A DNA stretch of 64,000 bases from Mycobacterium sp. GA-2829 (GTDB taxonomy: Bacteria; Actinomycetota; Actinomycetes; Mycobacteriales; Mycobacteriaceae), in NCBI RefSeq assembly GCF_001499965.1, contig NZ_LQIT01000018.1, positions 1-64,000 of the forward strand, given 5' to 3'. Made by a program: the position numbers and the translations under genes. Position 1 is the stretch's first letter. Each line of letters starts with the position of its first letter. Under the pieces are notes generated by a model, which saw only the letters and a list, made by a program, of their open reading frames with translations, made no database searches and was not told the origin of the DNA. Shown here in pieces: positions 47,476 to 56,621 of this stretch.

Positions 47476-49116
47476 TCAGTCGCCCGCGGCGACCAGTGAA
47501 CGCAGACGTACGTCGGGCAGTTCGCGCTCGACGTTCTCGAGGCGCCACTTGGTGGTGAACACCGCGATGACGGCGCCGTCGGTGCGGGTGAACACCTCGA
47601 CCGAGGCCTGCTTGCCCAGCAGTTCGGCGTCGTCCGAATCGACCACGACGCGGGCGACGGTGTAGGGCAGGTTCTCGAGCGAGATCGGCGCGTTGAACTC
47701 GCCGGCCATCCGGTGGCTGGCGACCTCGAACTGCATGGGCCCGACGGCGGCGAACACCGGTGCCTGGTCCCCGCGCCGGTCCGAGCGCAGCACCTGGATC
47801 ACGCCCTCCTGGTCCAGCTGCTCGATCCCCTTGCGGAACTGCTTGTGCTTACTCGGATCCTTACCGCGCGCGACCGCGAAGTGTTCGGGCGAGAAGGTCG
47901 GTATCGGCGGGTACTGCACCGGGACGTCCCGGTAGAGGGTGTCCCCCGGCCGGAGCGCGGCGGCGTTGGCGAGCCCGATGACGTCACCCGGCCACGCGGT
48001 GTCCAGCGTCGACCGCTGCTGACCGAAGACCGACTGCGCGTACTTGGTGACGAACGGTTTGCCGGTGGCGGCGTGGGTGAGGACCTCGCCGCGTTCGAAG
48101 GTGCCCGAACACACCCGGGCGTAGGCGATCCGGTCGCGGTGCGCGGAATCCATCCCCGCCTGCACCTTGAACACGAATGCGCTGAACGGCGCGGTGGTTT
48201 CGCGCCGGTTGCCGTCGACGTCGACCTGGCCGCGAGGTGCGGGCGCGAGTTGCGCCAGCACGTCGAGAAGCTGGTTGACACCGAAGTTGAGGATCGCCGA
48301 GGTGAACAGGACCGGCGTGGACGTGCATTTGAGGAACGACTCGTCGTCGAAGTCGGCGCCGTCGGCGCTGAGCAGTTCCGACTCCTCCACCGCGGTGTCC
48401 CAGTCGTCGCCCGCGGCGTCGTGGGCGAGCGCGGCGTCGATGTGTTCCTCGGGAGCGGCGGTGGCCCCACCCGCGGTGCGCGTGTACTTGATGTAGCGGC
48501 CGGTCCGGCGGTCCAGCACACCCTTGAAGTCACCGGCGATACCGACCGGCCAGGTCAAGGGGGTGGTCTGCAGCTGGATGCGATCGTGGATCTCGTCCAT
48601 CAACTCCAGCGCGTGGCGGCCCGGCCGGTCCCACTTGTTGATCACCGTGATGATCGGGATGCCGCGATGGCGGCACACCTGGAAGAGTTTGAGGGTCTGG
48701 GGTTCGAGGCCCTTCGCGGCGTCGATGAGCATCACCGCACAGTCGACGGCGGTGAGCACCCGGTAGGTGTCCTCGGAGAAGTCCGCGTGGCCGGGGGTGT
48801 CGAGCAGGTTGATGATGCAGGTCTCGCCGCTGCTCGTGTGGTACGGGAACTGCAGCGCGGTCGACGTGATCGAGATACCGCGGGCCTTCTCCATCTCCAT
48901 CCAGTCCGAGACCGTGGCCCGGCGACCGGCCTTGCCGTGGATGGCGCCCGCCTCGGTGATGGCCTTCGCGTGCAGCACCAGCGCCTCGGTGAGCGTGGAC
49001 TTGCCGGCGTCGGGATGGCTGATCACGGCGAACGTCCTGCGACGCTGTGCTTCTGAGGAGATTCGGTTTGTCCGCGACTCGGTGGCCGTCGACACACCTG
49101 AGGCGGTATCGGTCAT
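47476..49116 (-). CDS. prfC: Peptide chain release factor 3
   Basis: RF3 is a translational GTPase that recycles class I release factors. The 546-residue protein has G1 HPDAGKST (34-41), the G2 region EMEKARGISITSTALQF, G3 DTPGHADFSEDTYR, G4 NKWDRPGR and the RF3-specific C-terminal part with PVFAAVGPMQFEVASHRM. ATG at 49116; convergent with the double-TetR gene, 20 bp apart. prfC is not universal in mycobacteria but is common in environmental species. Confidence 0.97.
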   Translation of the reverse strand: MTDTASGVSTATESRTNRISSEAQRRRTFAVISHPDAGKSTLTEALVLHAKAITEAGAIHGKAGRRATVSDWMEMEKARGISITSTALQFPYHTSSGETCIINLLDTPGHADFSEDTYRVLTAVDCAVMLIDAAKGLEPQTLKLFQVCRHRGIPIITVINKWDRPGRHALELMDEIHDRIQLQTTPLTWPVGIAGDFKGVLDRRTGRYIKYTRTAGGATAAPEEHIDAALAHDAAGDDWDTAVEESELLSADGADFDDESFLKCTSTPVLFTSAILNFGVNQLLDVLAQLAPAPRGQVDVDGNRRETTAPFSAFVFKVQAGMDSAHRDRIAYARVCSGTFERGEVLTHAATGKPFVTKYAQSVFGQQRSTLDTAWPGDVIGLANAAALRPGDTLYRDVPVQYPPIPTFSPEHFAVARGKDPSKHKQFRKGIEQLDQEGVIQVLRSDRRGDQAPVFAAVGPMQFEVASHRMAGEFNAPISLENLPYTVARVVVDSDDAELLGKQASVEVFTRTDGAVIAVFTTKWRLENVERELPDVRLRSLVAAGD

Positions 49117-49162
49117 TGCGCTGCCGATTCTATTGGCCGCGGCGCTGAAACGATAAATCGCG

Positions 49163-50191
49163 TTAGGCGCCCGCCGACTCGAGTTGCAGCACGCGGACGC
49201 TGACCTCCAATTGGAAGCGGTCCGCGGGGTTCTTCAGCGACAACCCGGTCAGGTCCTCGATGAGCTTGATCCGGTACAGCAGCGAATGCCGGTTGAGGTA
49301 CAGCGCCCTGGCCGCGGCGCTGGTGTTCGTGGCCTCGTTGAGCACGATCACCAGCGTGTGCACCAGCTGTCCGCGCCGGGTCCGGTCGTATTCGATCAGG
49401 GGCTGCAGTGTGCGCAGCACGGTCGCCATGCTGCTCGGGTGCTGGCGCAGCACCTCGGCGAACTGCTGTGGGCCGACGGTGCCGTCGGGCAGTGCCGAGG
49501 GCGCGACCGGCACCGCGGGTCCCTGCCCCGGTGGGAGGAGCACCCAGCTGGCGAGGTCGTCGGGGATCCCGCTGTGCTGTCGGGCCGCGGCGACCAGTGC
49601 ATTGACCGTCGCGGCCGGGGGTGGCGGGGAGAAATGACTCATGACGAGGTCCTCGGTGACCGACGACCTCACGGTGACCCCGGCGGACACCCCGAGCTCG
49701 TTCAACGCAACCGTGAACATCTCGGCGGTACCGGCCCATCCGGCGCTGTCCCGTTCGCGCCGCCCGATCACCATCTGCACGTGGGCGTCCGGCCCGGATG
49801 TGGCGAGCAGCGGCAGCAACGCCCGCTGCACCTCGGAGAATGCCACCTCCCACGGCAGGTGGACCACCGGGAAGTCATGGCTGTCCGCGAGCGGACCCAG
49901 TGCGGCGTACAGCTCGTGGACGGCGATCTCGGGGGGCGGACTGACCACGAGCCCGGCCGCAGGCGAGGCGACGACGAAGGTGAGGAAGTCGCGTACGGCG
50001 GGCTGACGGATGTCGGCCCCGGTGGTCAGCACGAGGTCACCGGGGCGGATGAAGGATTCGGCGGGTGCGTGCAGGATGTCGGCCCAGAGGACCTCCCGCG
50101 TCAGGCCCCGGCGTCCGGCGATGACCGAACCCCGGTCCAGTGGCGGAACGGTCAGCGCCGCCGCCACGTTCAGCGGCGACTCCCGCGACAT
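49163..50191 (-). CDS. PucR family transcriptional regulator
   Basis: The 342-residue protein has an N-terminal PucR sensor region (DRGSVIAGRRGLTREVLWADILHAP, then SFIRPGDLVLTTGADIRQ). It ends with the PucR C-terminal HTH (AAARALYLNRHSLLYRIKLIEDLTG). Such regulators respond to metabolites and activate adjacent catabolic or transport genes. It is downstream of the APC permease on the same strand, with a terminator-like hairpin between. Its likely targets are the permease and the divergent diol dehydratase operon, whose promoter region carries a matching inverted repeat. Confidence 0.9.
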   Translation of the reverse strand: MSRESPLNVAAALTVPPLDRGSVIAGRRGLTREVLWADILHAPAESFIRPGDLVLTTGADIRQPAVRDFLTFVVASPAAGLVVSPPPEIAVHELYAALGPLADSHDFPVVHLPWEVAFSEVQRALLPLLATSGPDAHVQMVIGRRERDSAGWAGTAEMFTVALNELGVSAGVTVRSSVTEDLVMSHFSPPPPAATVNALVAAARQHSGIPDDLASWVLLPPGQGPAVPVAPSALPDGTVGPQQFAEVLRQHPSSMATVLRTLQPLIEYDRTRRGQLVHTLVIVLNEATNTSAAARALYLNRHSLLYRIKLIEDLTGLSLKNPADRFQLEVSVRVLQLESAGA

Positions 50192-50249
50192 GATGCACCT
50201 TCTCCTGATCTAACAGGCTGACGCTATCAGCGCCCCCGCAGCACGAACG

Positions 50250-50302
50250 CGGCCGGTGACCACCGGTCGGGCAGTGCCCGAGCCGCGGGTGGTCACCGGC
50301 CG
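50250..50302 (-). terminator. Strong hairpin after the APC permease
   Basis: A perfect 15-bp inverted repeat (CGGCCGGTGACCACC at 50250-50264, complement at 50288-50302) with an inner CGGGCA/TGCCCG hairpin begins 8 bp beyond the permease stop. It separates the permease transcript from the PucR gene, at least partly. Confidence 0.7.
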
Positions 50303-50309
50303 ACCGATG

Positions 50310-51752
50310 TCAGGACCGCGACGAGATCGAGCCCAGTTCCTCGTCGGACCGGCGGCTCAGCAGCATGCCGACCCCGAAGAAGACCAGCGGCATCACGCCG
50401 AACACCACCGCCAGCGTCGAGGAGCCGCCGACCACCAGGGTGAGGTTCGACACGACCAGCACCAGGGCGCCGGCCAGTGCGAGCGTCGCGAACGAGGCCA
50501 GCACCACCTTGCCCGTCGAGTTGCCGCGCCGGACGAAGAACAGCACGACCGAGATCGTCGTCAGCAGCCACAGGATGGCCAGCGCGAGGATGCCCAGGCC
50601 GCCCAGCGGGCCGAAGATCTGCAGCACCGGATCCAGCTGGAGTGCGGCGAGGATACCCATCACCACGAACGACGCGACGGTGATGAGCAGCGAGGCGTTG
50701 GCCGGGGACCCGTGCTTGGGGTGCACCTCCCCGATCTTGCGGGAGAAGACGCCGCTCTGGCCGAGCACGAACGCGTATCGGGAGCTGATGTTGTGAAAGG
50801 CCAGGGCGCAGGCGAAGACGCTGACGAACCACAGGATCGTGTTCAGATCGCGGCCGAGCATCCCGAGGTACTTCTGCGCGGTGTTGACCATGAAGTTGTC
50901 GGGGTCGTCCACGGCGGCCTGGATCGCGGCGGGTCCGCCGTTGCCCTCGATCAGGGCCCAGCTGGAGATCGCGTAGAACACGGCGACGATGCCCACCGCC
51001 CAGTAGGTGGCACGCGGCACGGTGCGGTCGGGGTCCTTGGCCTCGTCGCGGAACACCGCGGTCGCCTCGACACCGACGAAGCCCCACAGGGCGTACAGCA
51101 GCGCGATGCCCACGCCGCCGGCAAGGCCCTGCGGAGTGAACGAATCGCCGGTGATGCCCTGCTCACCGCCGCGCAGCACGATCACGAGGTCCAGCACGAC
51201 GAGGATCGCCACCTCGGAGATCAGGAAGATGCCCAGCACCTTGGCGCTGAGGTCAATGTCGCGGTATCCGAGCCAGGCGACCACCGCGAGCACCCCGGCG
51301 GTGAGCAGCCACCACGGGACCGCGGGGCCGTTGAAGCGTTCGATGAGCCCTGCGAGGATCACACCGTCGTAGGCGGAGACACCGAGCAGTGTGGCCATGT
51401 AGGCCGGGAGCGCGAGCACGGCCGCACCGGTTCCGGCGGCACGCCCCAGCGAGGTGCGGATGTAGGCGTAGAAGGCGCCCGCGTCCTTGACGTACTTCGA
51501 CATCGCCACGAAGCTCGCCGCGAACAGCAGGAAGATCACACCCGCGACCAGGAACGAGACGGGGATGCCGGTGGTGTCGCCGAGTGCCATCGCGATCGGC
51601 ACGTTGCCGCCGATGGTCGACAGCGGAGCGGCGGCGGCGACCACCATCAGGACGATGGCGGGCACACCGAGGTTTCCGCGTAGGTGGCCCTGACGGCCGT
51701 CCGGCGACGACGCACGATCGCGTGTGTCGTCCGCGTTGACCACGTCGGACAT
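50310..51752 (-). CDS. APC superfamily amino acid/amine permease
   Basis: The 480-residue integral membrane protein has about 12 hydrophobic helices. It begins with LRGNLGVPAIVLMVVAAAAPLSTIGGNVPIAM, the unwound helix 1 motif of APC transporters, and has the E-T-A-x-F motif in the form GVEATAVFRDEAKDP. GAGGAGG upstream and ATG at 51752 fix the start. The pairing with a PucR regulator and a divergent B12-dependent diol dehydratase suggests import of an amino alcohol or a related small amine, by analogy with ethanolamine permeases, but this is inference. Confidence 0.9.
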   Translation of the reverse strand: MSDVVNADDTRDRASSPDGRQGHLRGNLGVPAIVLMVVAAAAPLSTIGGNVPIAMALGDTTGIPVSFLVAGVIFLLFAASFVAMSKYVKDAGAFYAYIRTSLGRAAGTGAAVLALPAYMATLLGVSAYDGVILAGLIERFNGPAVPWWLLTAGVLAVVAWLGYRDIDLSAKVLGIFLISEVAILVVLDLVIVLRGGEQGITGDSFTPQGLAGGVGIALLYALWGFVGVEATAVFRDEAKDPDRTVPRATYWAVGIVAVFYAISSWALIEGNGGPAAIQAAVDDPDNFMVNTAQKYLGMLGRDLNTILWFVSVFACALAFHNISSRYAFVLGQSGVFSRKIGEVHPKHGSPANASLLITVASFVVMGILAALQLDPVLQIFGPLGGLGILALAILWLLTTISVVLFFVRRGNSTGKVVLASFATLALAGALVLVVSNLTLVVGGSSTLAVVFGVMPLVFFGVGMLLSRRSDEELGSISSRS

Positions 51753-51852
51753 GGGTAATCCTCCTCTGCCTGCGGAGCGAGATGTGGCTCCGTCGAGTTG
51801 CGGGCTGAATTGTGCGAGACGACTCCGCGATCTGTCAGCGTCCACGGGCTGT

Positions 51853-51905
51853 TTCCAACACCTTGTGGCACGGCGGGCGGACGCTCGTCACACAGATTGT
51901 TGGAA
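51853..51905. promoter_or_regulatory. Inverted half-sites TTCCAACANNNTGTG in the permease/dehydratase divergent region
   Basis: TTCCAACA-CCT-TGTG (51853-51867) and its inverted counterpart (51891-51905, reading TTCCAACA-ATC-TGTG on the minus strand) share 12 conserved positions, with centres 38 bp apart. They sit midway between the divergent genes and are the best candidate for the PucR binding site. A further palindrome, GTTGCGGTCACGCAAC (51951-51966), lies just before the dehydratase ribosome-binding sequence. Confidence 0.55.
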
Positions 51906-51980
51906 CTCTCGCGGGTGGCGTTGTCCGGCCTGGGGCGTTGCGCCGATGCTGTTGCGGTCACGCAACGAAAGAGGCCATGG

Positions 51981-54251
51981 ATGTCGAACACCCCCGCGGA
52001 CGAGCAGGACTACCGACTGGGACGCATCCGCCTGCTCGACCGGCAGCGCGTGAACCTCGACGGATTCGCCGAGGCGGACCCCGAACTGGGGATGATCTCG
52101 CACCTGTCGCCCTACGACCCGGAGCCGTCGTGGGTGGTCGCCGAGGACGGCACCGTACTGGAGATGGACTCGACCGCGGCCACGGACTTCGACACGATCG
52201 ACGAGTTCGTCGTCCGCTATGCGATCGACCACGCCGAGGCACCCAAGTCGATGGCGATGGACGAGGTCGAACTGGCCCGGTTGATCGTCGACCCATCGGT
52301 ACCCCGCGACGACGTGCTGCGCGTGTGCTCGGGACTGACCCCCGCCAAGATGGCCCGTGTGGTGGCCGCCCTGCAACCGGTCGAGATCCAGATGGCGATG
52401 ATGAAGATGCGCGCCCGCCGCACTCCCGCCAACCAGGCCCACGTCACCAACCGGCTCGACGATCCGCTGCTGATCGCCGCCGACGCGGCCACCGCCGTCG
52501 CTTACGGCTTCCGGGAGTTGGAGGCCACCGTCCCGGTGCTCGACGACGCACCCGCCGTCGCGATCGGTCTGCTCATCGGGTCCCAGGTGCCCGCCCCCGG
52601 CGCGCTGACGCAGTGCTCCGTCGAGGAGGCGCGTGAACTGGAACTCGGTGTGCGCGGGCTGGTCTCGTACGCCGAGACGGTGTCGGTGTACGGCACCGAA
52701 CAGGTCTTCACCGACGGTGACGACACCCCGTGGTCGAAGGCGTTCCTCACCTCGGCCTACGCCTCGCGCGGGATCAAGATGCGGCTGTCCAGCGGGGCGG
52801 GCTCCGAGGTGCTGATGGGGCAGGCCGAACGCAAGTCGATGAACTACCTCGAGTCCCGATGTGTTGCGCTGGCCAAAGGCATTGGCGCTCAGGGTGTTCA
52901 GAACGGCGGCGTCGACGGTGCGGCGATCACCGCGTCGGTGCCCGGTGGCGTCAGGGAGCTGATCGCCGAGAACCTCATGGTGATGCTGCGTGGGCTCGAA
53001 TCCTGTAGCGGCAACGACTCGTTGATGTCGGAGTCCACGATGCGGCGGACCAGCCGCACACTGCCCACCCTGCTGTCCGGGTCGGACTTCATCTTCTCCG
53101 GGTTCGGCTCGGTGGTGTCCTACGACAACATGTTCGGGCCGTCGAACTTCAACGCCGCCGACCTCGACGACTACCTGGTGCTGCAACGCGACTGGGGCGT
53201 CGACGGCGGGTTGCGGCCGGTGGACACCACCACGCTGGAGTCCATGCGCAGGCAGGCGGCCGAGGCCACCCGGGCGGTGTTCGAGTACCTCGGGCTGGCC
53301 GACTTCGACGACGACCACGTCGAGGCCGTCGTCGCGGCGGAGGGGTCCAAGGACCTCCCGCAGACCGACGGGGTCAAGGTGCTCAGCGCCGCGCGGATGA
53401 TCGACCAGTCGGGGCTGACCGTCGTCGACGTCGTGTCCGCGCTGGCCGAGACCGGCTTCACCGACATCGCCGACCGGGTGCTGGGCATGGCCAAGGCCCG
53501 GGTGACCGGCGACTATCTGCAGACCGCGGCGATCTTCGACGAAGAGATGAATGTGCTGTCGGCACTGCAGGATCCGAACGACTACCGGGGTCCGGGCACG
53601 GGGTACCGGCCTTCGGCGGAACGTCAGGCCCAGATCGACGCCGTGCGGCAGGCCCGGTCGGTGGCGGACCTGGTCAAGGAACAGGCCACCTTCGCCCAGC
53701 CCGATCGACTGGTCGCCGTCGGTCCCGCCCGCGCAGGGGAGGATCCGCGCGAGGTGGTCGTCGGCGTCTCGGCGGCGATGGGCACCAAGTTGTTCCGCAC
53801 GCTGTCCGGGATGACGGTCTACGAGGTGCTCGAGCAGATCCTGGCCGGTTTGGAAGAGGAGCAGTGCGTGGCGCGGGTGGTGCGCATCGGTGACAGCGTC
53901 GACCTCGGGGTCATCGGCAAGTCCGCGGCGCGGTTGTCCGGATCCGGGATCGGGGTGGGCCTGCAGGCCAAGGGCACCACGCTGATCCACCGTCGTGATC
54001 TGCCGCCGCTGGCGAACCTCGAATTGCTCAGCGTCGCACCGCTGATCACCCCGGAGATGTACCGGCTGATCGGTATCAACGCAGGCAGGCACGCGAAGGG
54101 CACGACGCCCGCGCCGATGCGCAACGCCTACAGCGACGAAGCCATCACCGCCCGCTACCACACCAAGGTGGTGTCGATGGTCGCCGTCGAACGGGCCGAG
54201 TCACAGCGCGGCGAGGGCGCCGCGCACACCGAATTGGAGTTCACGAGATGA
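51981..54251 (+). CDS. B12-dependent diol/glycerol dehydratase, fused large and medium subunits
   Basis: The 756-residue protein joins a PduC/DhaB-type large subunit (about residues 1-560) to a PduD-type medium subunit (about 585-756). The large part has SSGAGSEVLMG, the NYLESRCVALAKGIGAQGVQNGG region and FSGFGSVVSYDNMFG. The medium part has TVYEVLEQILAGLEEEQCVARVVR and the LSGSGIGVGLQAKGTTLIHRRDLPPL core. The family converts 1,2-diols or glycerol to aldehydes with adenosylcobalamin radicals. ATG at 51981 with AAAGAGG upstream was chosen; the longer frame upstream lies in the regulatory region. Overlaps the small subunit by 4 nt. Confidence 0.92.
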   Translation: MSNTPADEQDYRLGRIRLLDRQRVNLDGFAEADPELGMISHLSPYDPEPSWVVAEDGTVLEMDSTAATDFDTIDEFVVRYAIDHAEAPKSMAMDEVELARLIVDPSVPRDDVLRVCSGLTPAKMARVVAALQPVEIQMAMMKMRARRTPANQAHVTNRLDDPLLIAADAATAVAYGFRELEATVPVLDDAPAVAIGLLIGSQVPAPGALTQCSVEEARELELGVRGLVSYAETVSVYGTEQVFTDGDDTPWSKAFLTSAYASRGIKMRLSSGAGSEVLMGQAERKSMNYLESRCVALAKGIGAQGVQNGGVDGAAITASVPGGVRELIAENLMVMLRGLESCSGNDSLMSESTMRRTSRTLPTLLSGSDFIFSGFGSVVSYDNMFGPSNFNAADLDDYLVLQRDWGVDGGLRPVDTTTLESMRRQAAEATRAVFEYLGLADFDDDHVEAVVAAEGSKDLPQTDGVKVLSAARMIDQSGLTVVDVVSALAETGFTDIADRVLGMAKARVTGDYLQTAAIFDEEMNVLSALQDPNDYRGPGTGYRPSAERQAQIDAVRQARSVADLVKEQATFAQPDRLVAVGPARAGEDPREVVVGVSAAMGTKLFRTLSGMTVYEVLEQILAGLEEEQCVARVVRIGDSVDLGVIGKSAARLSGSGIGVGLQAKGTTLIHRRDLPPLANLELLSVAPLITPEMYRLIGINAGRHAKGTTPAPMRNAYSDEAITARYHTKVVSMVAVERAESQRGEGAAHTELEFTR

Positions 54252-54607
54252 CCGTCACCGCCCACTCCGGTCGCGATCTCACCGAGGTCACCGTCGAGGC
54301 CGCCCGCAGCGGCGACCTCGTCCTCGACGACATCCGGATCAGCCGCGAAACGCTGTTGGCGCAGGCCGATACCGCCGAACGCACCGGATCGGCGCAGCTG
54401 GCGGTGAACCTGCGCCGGGCCGCGGAGATGACCGCGCTGAGCGCCGAGGACATGCTCGCCGCGTACGAGGCGTTGCGGCCGGGCCGATCCACGTTCGCCG
54501 AACTGGAGGACCTGGCGGCTCGGCTGGCCGCCCAGGACGCGCACACGTGCGCCGAACTGGTGCGGGAGGCCGCGGCGGCCTATCAGCGGCGCGGCTTGCT
54601 GCGGTGA
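54248..54607 (+). CDS. Diol/glycerol dehydratase small subunit
   Basis: The 119-residue protein corresponds to PduE/DhaE-type small subunits. It has SGDLVLDDIRISRETLLAQADTAERTG and a second helical segment RRAAEMTALSAEDMLAAYEALRPGRST, both typical. It is shorter than the enterobacterial small subunit (about 170) because it lacks the N-terminal targeting extension used for microcompartment encapsulation. This fits the absence of shell genes here. ATG overlaps the fused subunit, and the stop overlaps the reactivase by 4 nt. Confidence 0.9.
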   Translation: MTVTAHSGRDLTEVTVEAARSGDLVLDDIRISRETLLAQADTAERTGSAQLAVNLRRAAEMTALSAEDMLAAYEALRPGRSTFAELEDLAARLAAQDAHTCAELVREAAAAYQRRGLLR

Positions 54608-56157
54608 CCGTCTGGGCCGGCGTCGACATCGGCAACGCCACCACGGAGATCGTGTTGTGCGCGGGCCTCGAGGTCCTGGCCAGTGCCCGCACCCCGACGC
54701 GCGGCGGCAAGGGGTCCGTGCGTGCTGTCGACGGCGCGGCGCAACTCGCCCGCCGGATGGCCGACGCGCACGGGGTGACGATCGACCGGGCGGCCTTCGC
54801 CCCGACCCCGCCGGTGCATTCGGCGGTCGAACGGGTGCAACTGCAGGCGCAGCGCACGGGCCGGCTCGTGGTCGCCACCCGCTCGGCGGCGACCACCGCG
54901 GGCGACGGCGCCGGAGTGGGCGTCCCGGTGCCGGTCGACGAGCTCCTCGCGGGGTCATCCGACCGCCCGGTGGTGGCGTGCGCGACCCCGCAGTGGGGGT
55001 ACGACGCGGTCGCACGTCTGGTGAATGCCGCACTCGCCGAGGGCCGCAACGTCGTCGCGGTGCTGACGGCCAACGACGAGGCCGTGCTGGTGTCCAACCG
55101 ATTGGCCACTCCCCTGCCGGTGGTCGACGACGTCGACGTGACACGGCTGCTGCCCGCGGCGCTGGTGGCGGTCGAGGTGCGCCAGTCCTCGACGCCGCTG
55201 CAGCGGCTGACCGACCCGTTCTGGCTCACCGACGTGTTCGGTCTCGACGGCGCCGAACGCGGCGATGCCCGCGCCGTCGCCGACCAACTCTTCGACAGCG
55301 CGTGTGCGGTGGTCGCGCTCGCCGCCGCGGACGAGCCCGACCCGTCGCCGGAGGCGTCCGCGCTCCAGATCGACGATCTGGCCAGGGTGGTGCACCTGGG
55401 TGACATTGCCGCTCAGGCGAATTCCCGGCGCGGTTCGGTGGCGGTGGACAGCCTGGTGATGGCGACGATGGGCGGAGCCGACCGGCCCGCCGCGGACACC
55501 GACGCACTGGCGGACGCACTGGGTGTCCCGGTGACCCGAATCGATTCGGAGGCCGCCGCCGCGCGTGCCGGTGCGCTCACCACGCCCGGCGTCACGTCCG
55601 ACGTCGTGGTCGTCGACGTCGGTGGCGGAACCGTGGACGTGGTGGCCGACGGCAGGCGGGTGGTTCTACCGGGGGCGGGTCAACTGCTCACCACCGCGAC
55701 GGCTGCCGCGCTGGACATCTCGCGCAGCGCCGCGGAGTACGCGAAGCGCGCGGAGGCGCTCACCGCCGTCACGGTCCAACTCGTCGAGGACGAACACGGC
55801 AGGCGCCGGTTCCTCGACAAGGCGATTCCGGGCCGGTGCACGGGATGGCTGCTCACCGCGGCGCCCAGCGGTCTGCTGCCGTTCACCTCGCGTCTGGCCG
55901 GATCCGAATGGCGCAGTTGGCGGTTGGCCGCCAAGCGGCTGGTCATCGGCGGCAACGTGATGGAGGGCATCGAGCGGGTGGCTCCCGCGGCGACCGAGGT
56001 GCTGCTGGTCGGCGGCGGTGCGGGCGACGACGAACTGGTGCGCGCGGTCAGCGAACAGCTCGGCCGCGAGGTGACCGTCGGACGGGGCAATGTGCGGGGC
56101 CAGCTCGGTCACCGGTTCGCCGTGGCGTACGGGCTGGTCGCGCTCGCCGCCGGGTGA
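54604..56157 (+). CDS. Diol dehydratase reactivating factor, large subunit type
   Basis: The 517-residue protein has the ASKHA ATPase fold: phosphate-1 VWAGVDIGNATTEIVL (residues about 3-18), phosphate-2 VVDVGGGTVDVV (about 336-347) and adenosine motif VLLVGGGAGDDELVRAV near the C-terminus. It matches DdrA/PduG proteins that exchange damaged cobalamin in the dehydratase, but is shorter than the enterobacterial 610 residues. No separate small reactivase subunit (DdrB/PduH) is visible. GTG at 54604 gives a 4-nt overlap with the small subunit. It is the last gene of the operon. Confidence 0.88.
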   Translation: MTVWAGVDIGNATTEIVLCAGLEVLASARTPTRGGKGSVRAVDGAAQLARRMADAHGVTIDRAAFAPTPPVHSAVERVQLQAQRTGRLVVATRSAATTAGDGAGVGVPVPVDELLAGSSDRPVVACATPQWGYDAVARLVNAALAEGRNVVAVLTANDEAVLVSNRLATPLPVVDDVDVTRLLPAALVAVEVRQSSTPLQRLTDPFWLTDVFGLDGAERGDARAVADQLFDSACAVVALAAADEPDPSPEASALQIDDLARVVHLGDIAAQANSRRGSVAVDSLVMATMGGADRPAADTDALADALGVPVTRIDSEAAAARAGALTTPGVTSDVVVVDVGGGTVDVVADGRRVVLPGAGQLLTTATAAALDISRSAAEYAKRAEALTAVTVQLVEDEHGRRRFLDKAIPGRCTGWLLTAAPSGLLPFTSRLAGSEWRSWRLAAKRLVIGGNVMEGIERVAPAATEVLLVGGGAGDDELVRAVSEQLGREVTVGRGNVRGQLGHRFAVAYGLVALAAG

Positions 56158-56160
56158 CCC

Positions 56161-56610
56161 CTACGCGCGATCCTTCCCGAGGGGCAGTGGTGCGTTCGCC
56201 GAGTCGAGGTGCTCCACGGTGGTGAACACCAGGTCGGTGTCGCCGGCGTTCTCGATGTCGTGCAGCAGGTACTCCCCCTCGGCGAAGGTGAAGTGTCGCG
56301 TCTCTCCCGCTGCGTAGGAGACCTCTCGGGTGGTGCCGTCGGCGGTGTGTTGACGACTGCGACCGGCATTCACCGCGGTCCAGAAGTAGTCGAGCACGTG
56401 GCGGTGGGCGTGGAACCGCTCGCCGGGCGCGAGTCGTATCTCCCACACCCGCACCCGGCCGTTCTCGCTGAGCAGCCGCGAGCCCACGTGCCCGTCGTGG
56501 GCGTATTCGTCGAACTCGGCGCGCAGCGCGTCGGTCCAGCCGTCGAAGTCCGTACCGATGAGTGTGCCGGCGAGCGGTGCGTCGGTGAGGAACTCAGGTG
56601 TCGTGGTCAT
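56161..56610 (-). CDS. Cupin-fold protein
   Basis: This 149-residue protein has cupin features: the first metal-type motif in GERFHAHRHVLDYFWTAVNAG (two histidines) and a second beta-region with YAAGETRHFTFAEGEYLLHDIENAG. RmlC-like cupins bind metal ions and act as isomerases, dioxygenases or regulators. It is the last gene of the seven-gene ABC-uptake operon, 11 bp after the flavoprotein gene. A dioxygenase or ring-processing role is possible. It is 3 bp from the convergent reactivase gene. Confidence 0.8.
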   Translation of the reverse strand: MTTTPEFLTDAPLAGTLIGTDFDGWTDALRAEFDEYAHDGHVGSRLLSENGRVRVWEIRLAPGERFHAHRHVLDYFWTAVNAGRSRQHTADGTTREVSYAAGETRHFTFAEGEYLLHDIENAGDTDLVFTTVEHLDSANAPLPLGKDRA

Positions 56611-56621
56611 GGTGTACTCCT

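Noticed and set aside
51753..51980. Cobalamin riboswitch before the B12-dependent dehydratase
   Set aside because: No B12-box-like sequence (GCCACTG-type core) is visible; only short inverted repeats are present.
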